Shown here in pieces: positions 55,633 to 64,000 of a stretch of 64,000 nucleotides of DNA (positions within the stretch are counted from its first letter, which is position 1; each line of letters starts with the position of its first letter). The notes under the pieces are model-generated. The model saw only the letters and a program-made list of their open reading frames with translations. It made no database searches and had not been told where the DNA came from. The stretch is taken from assembly GCA_036346205.1 (NCBI GenBank), contig JARFJB010002422.1:255501-319500 (forward strand), given 5' to 3'. Made by a program: the position numbers and the translations under genes. This DNA comes from Vesta saturnalis (taxonomy: Eukaryota; Arthropoda; Insecta; Coleoptera; Lampyridae).

Positions 55633-57880
55633 CTAAATTTTAGATTTTACGGCTGCTACAGTACGATCAATGTCAGTTTTATTTAAAAATTCTTTGATTT
55701 GTTCGTCTGAAGGATAGTTGCCTTTAGAAATGTATGTGGAAAATTCCTTTTTTAGTAAAAGCAAATCCTTATTAGACCAATCTAAAATAAATAAGTAGTA
55801 GTGAACCTCTTAGTAGCAGTAGTTTGTGTAGTTTACTTACTTGATCGTTGTCCTTTATTAGGTTTAAAACGTTTAGCAGAAGTTTGATCCTCTATGTTAG
55901 AGATCTTTCTCTCTATTTATAGGAACTCTACTGGATACTGAAAGTAATAAATCTGAAAATGAAATGGTAACAAATAAGAAAATGAGAAAACTTAAAAGTT
56001 CTACCAGTGACATTTCTGATGCTTTCCGAGGATTATGTAAATATTATTTCAAAATTTGTGTTACAGTATTTTTCCGAGGGTTAGTATTGATAATCTAGAA
56101 CGAAATTTAAGGCAAAAGAGAAACTGATATACATAGTAACCAATACATCATTTTCAAACTGAACCAAATTTAATATGCCTACATTTAATATGTAATAATA
56201 ATAGAAAATGATTCGTTGTTTTGCATTATCGATTTATAGTTGTTAAAGAATAAATTATGGTTATACTATTGTTCTTTTACTGCAGAATAAAAAAATACGA
56301 GTACGTTACCGTTTTCTCGAATATCTTCCACAATTTCCACTGGCTTTTGACTTTCATAAAATCCTTGATTGTCGTTTTCTTCACCTTGGTTTATATCTTC
56401 TTCGACGTATTCTAAGTTTGCGTCAATTTTATTTCATCAAGGGATTTTCCCTTATATTCAATCGGCACAGTTCCTTTCTCCATCATTAAAAGTAATTTAG
56501 ATACTTTAGCCGTTTGGTAAATATCAACAGGAGGTCCAAAAGTATAAAAAAATAAAAATGTACATATACAGGGTGTTTGACATTTTTTGTGGTTGGGGGG
56601 GGCATTTGCAAGTTTTGGACCTAAAGACCCAGGTCCTAAATGCTATAGTTAGTGAGAAATAATTTGTTTAGGTTTTAAAAACCTTTCACAGACACCCTGT
56701 ATATGATAAAAATGTCTAATTGTCTGTAACTTACTCATAATATTCATCATGGGTTTTTTGCGTGTCCCCATAAAATTAGCAAATTGCTTCGCTTCTTCAG
56801 ACTTTAAATTTAATATTTGGGTCACAGTTGCAAGTTGCTTGCGTAATTTGTTGCTAGAAATTGCTTCTGGATATACTCTCAAAATCTGTATAATCACTTT
56901 TTTTGTTTGTCTGGTAATCTTCTATTTTGAGATATTGAACATCCCTAATCCTACGTCTGTTGAAAATAATTAGCAACAATAACACGCATTGATTTAACTG
57001 TTTAAATGATTTTTCATCATGATTTCCATTATTTAGCTGGTCTACTGCTTCTCCAGCCATTTTTGTAATGGCATCTCTGAATATTTTTACATCATTTACT
57101 AGTAGCAAAAGCAGAGGCTTGTTCCATCGCAATTCTTCTAATTCTTTATTTGCTAACGAGCCCATCTCAGTATTCCATGTTGACTCACAAAGAGATTTAA
57201 AGTATTTGATATTGGTCAACCAAGTTTTTGCATCTTCAGTCGATTTACATTTAAAACCTCTGCTTTGCTTCAAAATTAAGTGTATAAGTTCATCCGATAC
57301 TCCTTTCAAAGACGTCCCTAAGTGCATAGCTAAACTTGGAGTTTTAAATGTTTTCTTTTCATAGTCAAAACCAACTACTCGTCTAGCTGCCAACAACACG
57401 TTATCAAAATGTTTAGGATGTAGTAGTTCTTTTAACGTTATCTTGTTATTATTCGCAATTTCGCGAAAACTCAGCAACAATCTTGAAATCTCGCGCATTC
57501 TATTGCTACAAGCGTAAGTCATTCGCTCTCTTTTGTGCCTTTTTAAGTAGGATTCTCCGAAATTCGCAATTAACAAATCTTTTTTTGCTTCGAAAGCTAT
57601 ATCGTTCGGTTTCATTGAATCAAATACCTAAAAATAGACAGTTTTTATAAATTTAATTATTTGCAAGTTTTATCCGCACCTGTTCTTTAACATTAAGTTT
57701 TGAAATGCTGTTGACCGGATCCATTGCGTAAATCGTTACTGTTTGGAAGCAGCATGTAAGTACATTTGATTTAGAACTAACTGAGTCTTGAGAAACACTT
57801 ATTAGCGTGCCTGCTTAAATAGTTTTTGGAAAATATTCCTTTACAATATGGGCAAGGATAGAAAACACTATTCTGTCTAT
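55633..57880 (-). CDS. Zinc-finger / tyrosine-recombinase-like protein (broken or partly mis-sequenced)
   Basis: Minus-strand gene, several exons. At ~57875 it reads CPYCKGIFSKNYLSRHANKC, a C2-H-C zinc finger. From 57615: MKPNDIAFEAKKDLLIANFG, MREISRLLLSFREI, then LIIFNRRRIRDVQYLKIEDY (~56965), with an Arg cluster like the first catalytic Arg of tyrosine recombinases. After a frame change at 56897: SNKLRKQLATVTQILNLKSE and QFANFMG, matching the HxxR-type region, then KTHDEYYE (candidate Tyr). The C-terminal part is TAKVSKLLLMMEKGTVPIEY (~56520) and KRFKPNKGQRS, spliced (donor at 55840, acceptor at 55782) to WSNKDLLLLKKEFSTYI...RTVAAVKSKI and a stop at 55633. This family is widespread in invertebrates, often multicopy. 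A transposon origin is likely, but it may be a host gene. Confidence 0.55.
56569..56699. mobile_element. 131 bp MITE with TA target duplication inside the recombinase-like gene
   Basis: CAGGGTGTTTGA at 56569 and the inverted TCACAGACACCCTG ending 56699, flanked by TA on both sides. It lies between the KTHDEYYE and TAKVSKLLL coding blocks, in an intron or interrupting an exon. Confidence 0.75.
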
Positions 57881-58585
57881 CATCTGTTACCGTGAAATTG
57901 GGTGAAATTGATCTTACGGGGTGACTTCGATCGCTACTTCCGAAATTTATAATTATGAATTTGGCGCGGTTATATCAACCGTCTCGCGTCGCCAGCGACA
58001 AATAACTTGTTTAGTAATCACAGAAGTGGTCTTGTGTTGTTGAATATTATAAATATATCGTTATAATTGTGATATTAAGTGTCAAAAAGGTGAGTAACTT
58101 ATTATGTAATTGTGCCTATGAAAAAATTTGTGTTCCCCCTCTGCATCCATTCAATTGTTTTGCTTTATACCAGCAAGCACATACCTATAGACATGCTTTT
58201 AATTCATAACCTCAATTGTGCCTCTCGATTATTGGCGGTTTGTTTGAAATTTTAATATTTGCTCCCTGGGGTGGAATTAACCGTTGTATTGGGGTTAAAT
58301 TGATCATTAGAACGGGGTTAAATTGATCATAATTTCGGGTGGTATTTGTCGTTATTATTGAGTTATTCTCATTTACTAATATTAAAGGTATGTAGCAAAT
58401 TAAGTGCGCACTATTGCTATCTTTCTTATTACTACGAAGTTGGTTAAATTAGTGAAATAATAGTATCTTTCCGCAGATTAACACGATCAAAAGAGAATAA
58501 CAGAAGTTAGCAATCGTACGCCCTTAATTTGATACACTTTGTAATAACATACTAAAGTGCTATATATTTTTTATAGAAATCAAAC
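57881..58585. repeat. Region with repeated GGGGTnAAATTGATC motifs, left side of the DDE_1 element
   Basis: Copies at 57900-57913 and 57918-57932 (diverged), 58268-58282 (diverged), 58291-58306 and 58314-58329. Further copies lie on the other side of the transposase gene at 60617-60630 and 60636-60650 (inverted) and 60700-60715. They probably mark sub-terminal binding sites of the element. Confidence 0.65.
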
Positions 58586-60378
58586 ATGCCAAGGACCTAT
58601 AAAGAAGATTAGGTGCAAGGAGGTACAGAGATTACGATGAGCAGTTAATTGAAAATGCTTTACAAAAATAACGGACGAAGGGTGGAGTCTACGAAAGGCA
58701 TCCAAGATATATAAAATTCCGTATGGTACTTTAAACAATAAATACCATGGGCGTCACATTAGATCTAACGGTGGGCAAGCAGTTTTAGTGAAAACGAAGA
58801 AAAAGTATTATTAAGTATGCAGCAGCTTGTGGTGAGTGGGGATTTCCCCTTAATCTGACAGATATACGACATTTGGCAAAAAATTTACTGGACACTCAAG
58901 GTCGTTCGGTTTCCAAATTCAAAGATAACCTGCCTGGTGTTGATTGGGTATATTCACTTTTGAACAGACACAAGGATGAGATAACCCAACGACTTGCTGC
59001 TAATATTAAGCGTGCACGCGCGGATGTATCCCGAGAGATACTAATAGAATACTTTCGTCATTTAGAAGTTACATTGAAGAATGTTCCTGCATCTAATATT
59101 TACAATTACGACGAAACAAATTTATTAGACGATCCTGGACGCAAAAAATTAATTTATCACCGTGGAGTAAAGTACCCTGAGAGAGTATGCAATTTTACTA
59201 AGTCGGCAACTTCAGTAATGGTGTGTGGATCTGCCTCCGGCGCCTTATTACCTCCCTACATTATATACCGCGCCGAAAAGTTGTGGCATCAATGGACTGA
59301 AAATGGCCCAAAATTAGCTCCCTGTTGTATGCAGAGATGTTGCAGCGGGTGCTCGATATAATCGAACCAGCCACGGATGGATACTGAAACATTTTCAGAT
59401 TGGTTTTCGTCCTTTTTACCGCACGCAAAAAAACAAGAAGGTCGTAAGGTATTAATCGGCGATAATTTGGCATCTCATTTTTCTGAAGATGTAATCAAAC
59501 AATGTCAAGAAAATAATATTAGCTTCGTCTGTTTACCTAAAAACGCCACGCATCTCTGCCAACTCTTGGATATGGGCTTTTTTAGACCTTTTAAGATGGC
59601 TTGGCGTGAAGTCCTACTTGATTGGAAAAAGACACATCCAACGTTAGTTTCCATTGATAAGAAAGATTTTCCTCACTTATTGCAACCAACCTTAATAAGA
59701 ATGGATAACAAAGTGTCAAAAAATAATGAGCAAACTGCCATTAAGAGAGATCTCATCTCTTCATTTGAAGCAACAGGTATCATGCCATTGAACAAAAACC
59801 GCGTGTTGGATAAACTACCAAGAGAAAATACAGAAGCTACAGTTCAAAATTTACTGGTCGATTATTTGAAAAATCAAAGATTTTCGAATACACCAACTCG
59901 TCGAAACAAGAAGCGCACCAAATTCGTCGTCGAAGCTGGAAAAAGTGTTACGGCTCAACACTCTGATTCTAGTAGTTCTGATAGTAACATAGAAGCAGAA
60001 GTCACGAATGATAATTCAGATGACAATGAAGACCTTCATGTCATTTTAGAAGATAACGAGGAGATCGACTATTTTGAAGTTAAACGGCAAAATATAAAAA
60101 AGGGCACATATTTGTTGGTAAAGGTACGTGGGAGACTCCGGAATACTATAAACTATCGTTATGTGTCTATTGTACAAGAGGTTTCGGAAGATGAGTTTAA
60201 TGTTTTGGGTATGAATTCCGTTGACAAAACTAAGGCAATTTTTATAGTTGAAGAAAATGATGTGTTCACGGTAGAGGTTGAAGATATTATCGCGATTTTA
60301 CCAAATCCCACTGTTGACTCCAATGCTGATAATGTTAGGTATATCTTTCAGAAACCAGTTGATATTAAAGAATTGTAA
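58586..60378 (+). pseudogene. Pipsqueak/DDE_1 (pogo/Tigger-like) transposase, frame-broken
   Basis: Probable start ATG at 58586 (MPRTYKED), followed by small frame breaks through GARRYRDYDEQLIENALQK and the pipsqueak-type HTH LRKASKIYKIPYGTLNNKYH. The CENP-B-like second DNA-binding part is in the 58873 frame (DWVYSLLNRHKDEITQR). The catalytic domain has IYNYDETNLLDDPG (first Asp, ~59105) and YHRGVKYPERV. After a frame change near 59320 come RYNRTSHGWMDTETFSDWF, KVLIGDNLASHFSED (second Asp, ~59460) and NATHLCQLLDMGFFRPFK (third Asp, ~59570). The last 130 residues are acidic and end in KPVDIKEL at 60378. The second half (333 codons) is fully open, so the copy is relatively young. Its relative at 22780-23560 lacks the catalytic middle. 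Confidence 0.82.
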
Positions 60379-60742
60379 AAATATCCCTTCTCATCATGGT
60401 TTAATCTTTTATATTTGTTTATGACTCTTCAAATACCTACCTTAACATACAAGTTTCTTTTGTTTTTCCTTTAAGTTATAAGAATACCTAGTATATTTTA
60501 AATTTGTATTTTTGGGGCAATGTAGTTTCAATATTTTTTATTCTTTTCTATTAAAACATCTTTAAAAATTAAAATGTTTTGTATTTTTAATGAATTTATG
60601 CACAAATCAAATGATGTTCAATCTCACCCCACGGTGGTCAATTTCACCCCAAAAATTAAAATTCTTCATAACTTCTTAACGCAGTAATGAAATTTCATCG
60701 GGGTCAGATTGATCACTCTATTACCTTCCAATATACTTTAAC

Positions 60743-60791
60743 ACTATAGACACAGTATAATCCCCACGGGGATTATACTGTGCTATAGACC
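60743..60791. repeat. Near-perfect hairpin upstream of the SWIM/YqaJ gene
   Basis: CTATAGACACAGTATAATCC and its complement GGATTATACTGTGCTATAG around the centre CCACGG. The arms are about 21 bases with one unpaired base. It may be two element ends joined head to head, or the left terminus of the downstream two-gene element. Confidence 0.8.
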
Positions 60792-60936
60792 AGGTGCATA
60801 TGACGTCACACGTAGTCAGCTGATTTACTTGGAGGACAAACACCGCCATTATTATATTTTTCGTGTGTACTTGAACTCCTGTTTGTAGTGTTGTTTTGTT
60901 TAAAACATTGTGATTTCGATATACTTTTTGGTGAAT

Positions 60937-62914
60937 ATGTGTGAGAAAAGCAACTATTTTAATACCTTGGCCCCTGAGATACAGACTCGTTACCTTGATA
61001 AACTAAAATTAATAAATAATGTAGATCCCTATATTGTGGATACTAAAATGTGTAGTAGTGAAATACAAAGCTTCCCCCAAGTGACTTATTATGACATTGT
61101 GGAATACCTTGTGTTTAACAAAAGTGCCTACACAAGAGATGAATTTAAAGCTTACAAGAGTTTGGAGGCTTACAATTTATATCGTTGCAATTGGGTGAAG
61201 AATATCTGGACAAAATCGATTAGAAATACTGAAAGAGTGCTTATATTATCGCAGGTAGGGATTTTACAATATTGAATTATGTATAATGCATCCGTAACTG
61301 AGTATTAGTTGCCCACTTAATTATCTATTTAGTTATCGTTCATTATCATGAAGTATTTTCCTTTTATTATTTGTATATACATATATTGTTGTTTAGGTTT
61401 CTACGAGTTGTATTATTAAAAATGTTATTCATTTCTGGAATGTCTCGTGTAATATTTTATAATATATATACATATTGCAGGTGATGCACTCACAACGATT
61501 AAATCTACCCCCGACAAATTTATGGATTGTGTGTAAGAAGAGTGGACAAGTGTTAGCAGCTCATTGTGATTGTCCAGCTGGACTCGGAGAATGTTGCAGT
61601 CATGTCGGAGCAGCATTGTTTGCTGTGGAAGATGCAGTTAGGAACATTGAAGATGTGTCTGTAACTGGCAGAAAAGCATACTGGATGCAGCCGAGTGGAA
61701 CGCTAGGAGCCTCCAGTGCTATTTGTAACATTAATTATTCTGTAAATACATTAGACTTAGAACAAGGTAAAGATATAGAAGTAGAATCATCACGTGAAGA
61801 TTTGCCTGATTTAACAGATACGGAAAAATCCACATTCTTGAACAAGCTTGCTATACTTCAACATAAAAGTGTGATATTATCTGTTACACCACCGTTCTGT
61901 TTTTCGATAGCTGAAGAGAAATCCCTCGGCAGCAAAAAATATTTAAATGCCCTTTATTCTGAGGAAAACACTTTGTTGCCTTTGGCAGATTTGATTTCAA
62001 AAGGAAAGGCAGTCACCACCGATTTGACTGTAGAAAAATGCAAAACAATTTTTTTGAAAACCATGGAGCAATAAAAATCAAACGACTGGCATCTTTACAG
62101 AGCAGGTAGAATAACGGCCTCCAAATTTAAAGCTGCATGTCGAACAGACAATAAACTTCAATAAGCCTTATAAGGGTTATTTGCTATTTGCGAAATTTTA
62201 ACAGTAAGCAAACATCATACGGGTGCTTCCACGAAAAAGATGCTATTAATGCTTATGTTACGTATATGTCCCCAAGGCATGAAAATCTGGATTATGTTTA
62301 AACCCAAAATACCCTTATTTTGGTTCTACCCCAGATGGTTTTATATCATGCAACTGCTGTGGAGAGGGTTGTTTAGAAGTGAAGTGTCCTTTTTGTTATA
62401 AAGATGGTGGTATCGAGGATATGGTTCAAGTAAAATCAATGTGTTTGAAAGCAACATATGCATCGGGCGATATGTATAATATGGAATTGGATAAACAGCA
62501 TGTGTATTACTACCAAATCCAAATGGCAACCACAGAAAAAAAATATTGTGACTTTGTTGTGTGGTCTAAAAAAAATTTTTATTATGAACAATTTTGGAGT
62601 ATAGAAAATTTGAAAGCAAAATTGTTCCATGAACGGGTAATATTACCTAAACTATTGGGTAAATTTTACACAGAGTACATAATGTGTTTGCACCAGTGAA
62701 TACACCTGCTATGCCATCAAAAGAAATGGCAACTAGGCCCCAAGGTAGAGTTAAGTGCATATGTAATGTGGCTCATGATAACGCTGCAACAGTTTGTTGT
62801 GGTAATTCATATTGTGAAATAAAATTTTATCATTTAAAATGTTTAAAAATGAAATGCATACCAAAAAGTAAATGGTTTTGCTTAAAATGTAGTCAAGTTA
62901 AGTTAAAAAAATAA
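60937..62914 (+). pseudogene. SWIM zinc finger - YqaJ nuclease - PHD finger protein
   Basis: Start ATG 60937 (MCEKSNYFNTLAPEIQTRYL). Exon 1 ends at 61254 (donor CAG|GTAGGG) and exon 2 starts at 61481, both phase 0. Exon 2 holds a SWIM finger (HCDCPAGLGECCSHVGAALF, 61561-61620). A TAA at 62072-62074 interrupts the frame, which continues as DWHLYRAGRITASKFKAAC, the start of a YqaJ/lambda-exonuclease-like domain. After further breaks come CFHEKDAINAYVTYMSP (~62225), YPYFGSTPDGFISC and CLEVKCPFCYKDGG (acidic D...E-x-K active site, 62310-62410), and HVYYYQIQMATTEKKYCDF. The final frame (62684-62914) is a C4HC3 PHD finger (CICNVAHD...CCGNSYC...HLKC...WFCLKC). The protein would be a nuclear 5'-3' DNA exonuclease-like enzyme. 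Two stops and at least two shifts make this copy dead. Confidence 0.82.
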
Positions 62915-62969
62915 TCTGTTTTTTGTAGTCATTTGATGTTGTTAAAATTGTGTATAATAAAAAACATTA

Positions 62970-63117
62970 AGGGTGACGAGTACCAAACAAGAGAAAGCCA
63001 AACTAAAGAAGTAGGAAAATAGCGACTTCATTTGCAACTTTGAAGTCGTTATTTTCCTACTTTTTTAGTTATATACTACATTAGTTTGGCTTTCTCTTGT
63101 TTGGTGCTCGTCGCCCT
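62970..63117. mobile_element. 148 bp foldback MITE
   Basis: The ends AGGGTGACGAGTACCAAACA and (inverted) AGGGCGACGAGCACCAAACA continue as inverted repeats of about 35 bp. A second nested inverted pair (GTAGGAAAATAGCGACTTCA / TGAAGTCGTTATTTTCCTAC) surrounds an 9-10 base loop, so almost the whole element can fold into a hairpin. It lies between the convergent SWIM/YqaJ and DDE_Tnp_4 genes. Confidence 0.85.
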
Positions 63118-63399
63118 GTCATGAATTAGTACCTACTCATTTTATTGAAGAATTGAGATTTTGGATTGTTGGTTAGATAAACGGCTGACTAGTTATGATA
63201 AATTTAACGTTAGCACAGCCAAAAAAACCAAATAACATATTTTACTAAAATCTGGCTGTAATTTCAATATGTGGTTTAAAAACCACATTCAGTTAAAAGG
63301 GTTAAGCATTCTCAAGTGTTTTAGTTAATACATACATCAAACTAGTCTTAAGAAGGCACTACAGAAGGACACATATTTATTAAAAAACAACAAACGTGT

Positions 63400-63657
63400 A
63401 TAATTTTGTCTATTGCAGCTACATTATTTTGTTTCTTGCGTAACATATATACTGGAACAATGTCTGCAGTAATATTAAATGTTTTTCATAGCTGTCCAAT
63501 AACCCTTTCTACGTGTATCCTAACATCTGCAATTTTCCGTGTGTCTTCAATTTCACATGGATGTAGCTGCTTTTTCCCCCTTAAAAATGCAGGCATTTGC
63601 ACCTCGGCCATAACCAGCTTAACACTATCTTTGATTAGGAACCCACGATCCGCCAAT
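63400..63657 (-). pseudogene. DDE_Tnp_4 transposase C-terminal fragment
   Basis: On the minus strand from 63657: DLILADRGFLIKDSVKLVMA (Asp of the DDE core), PAFLRGKKQLHPCEIEDTRK and IADVRIHVERVIGQL (Glu), a TGA at ~63504-63506, then KTFNITADIVPVYML. This is the family of ISL2EU/Harbinger-like transposases (DDE_Tnp_4). The N-terminal part, with the first Asp and any THAP finger, is cut off where the LINE 3' end starts at ~63663. It faces the SWIM/YqaJ gene tail to tail. Confidence 0.78.
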
Positions 63658-63659
63658 AT

Positions 63660-64000
63660 TAAATCCCTTCTTCTTCTTCTTCTTAATCCTGTCCTCTTAT
63701 ACCATTATTGGTGTCGAGGTGTTCCATCTTGGGTTGGGGTCTTCTCACCAAGTTTCTCCATATTTTCCGGTCCTTTGCTAGTTCTACGGCTTCTATCCAT
63801 CTCTTCCCTCTACCCTGTAGGATTTTCCCTATTGTGTTGTTCCACTTGTTTCTGGGTCTACCTCTTGGTCTTTTTGCCTGTGTCTTGCAGTTCCATATTA
63901 TTTGGGTTGCATTTTGCTCCTCCATCCTAATTAGGTGTCCGAACCATCTTAGTTTGTTTTCTTCTATATGTTGGCGCAATGGTTTGGTTTCCAGATCTTG
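63660..64000 (-). mobile_element. RTE-like LINE 3' end
   Basis: Minus-strand C-terminal region of a non-LTR ORF2 (63979-63683): NKLRWFGHLIRMEEQNATQI, RPRGRPRNKWNNTIGKIL, then WIEAVELAKDRKIWRNLVRR. It ends in a short AAG/GAA repeat tail (63666-63684, plus strand CTTCTTCTTCTTCTT), as in RTE-type LINEs. The element enters from beyond the window end and inserted into the DDE_Tnp_4 gene. Confidence 0.82.

Noticed and set aside
63406..63930. 174-codon plus-strand frame
   Set aside because: Shadow of the minus-strand DDE_Tnp_4 and LINE coding sequences.

Overview
The window is AT-rich animal DNA, almost certainly from an insect. It holds one split, conserved host gene surrounded by DNA transposons and non-LTR retrotransposons of types common in insect genomes: several mariner lineages, piggyBac, PIF/Harbinger, Crypton-like tyrosine recombinases, pipsqueak/DDE_1, CR1/Jockey-type LINEs. 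Introns are short to very long with GT-AG borders, and no bacterial features are present. The order cannot be fixed from sequence alone; a beetle would fit.

Host gene: 13 plus-strand exons (25457-48108) encode the insect orthologue of C3G/RAPGEF1, the guanine nucleotide exchange factor for Rap1. The exons carry the N-terminal helical region, several Crk-SH3-type proline motifs, RasGEF_N and the catalytic RasGEF domain up to a stop codon. The 5' exons with the start codon are not in the visible sequence. Exon phases agree throughout except in the RasGEF_N exon (43210-43377), which lacks one base near a C run.

1-12.4 kb: LINE relics, a mariner with TA target duplication (1151-2650), a second mariner relic, a minisatellite (6.5-6.9 kb), a 5'-truncated CR1-group LINE (7.76-10.6 kb) and a Crypton relic (10.8-12.4 kb). 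12.5-18.9 kb: a piggyBac relic broken by a TA-flanked foldback element (13993-14803) and by a whole two-gene Harbinger element (15280-18701, TAA target duplication). 18.9-25.4 kb: sparse, with a mariner relic and an internally deleted DDE_1 relic. 25.4-48.1 kb: C3G, whose introns hold five mariners of different lineages (one with ~820 bp inverted repeats), a DD82E-type transposase, a Myb/SANT relic, a LINE relic and two inverted tRNA-derived SINE-like copies.

48.1-64 kb: a 3.4 kb unit with ~400 bp terminal inverted repeats enclosing a Crypton-type tyrosine recombinase relic; a long (TA)n tract; a minus-strand zinc-finger/tyrosine-recombinase-like gene (55.6-57.9 kb); a pipsqueak/DDE_1 transposase flanked by repeated GGGGTnAAATTGATC motifs; and a SWIM-YqaJ-PHD gene facing a DDE_Tnp_4 transposase remnant, probably the two genes of one damaged DNA transposon (60.7-63.66 kb). 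An RTE-like LINE 3' end breaks that transposase and runs to the window edge.
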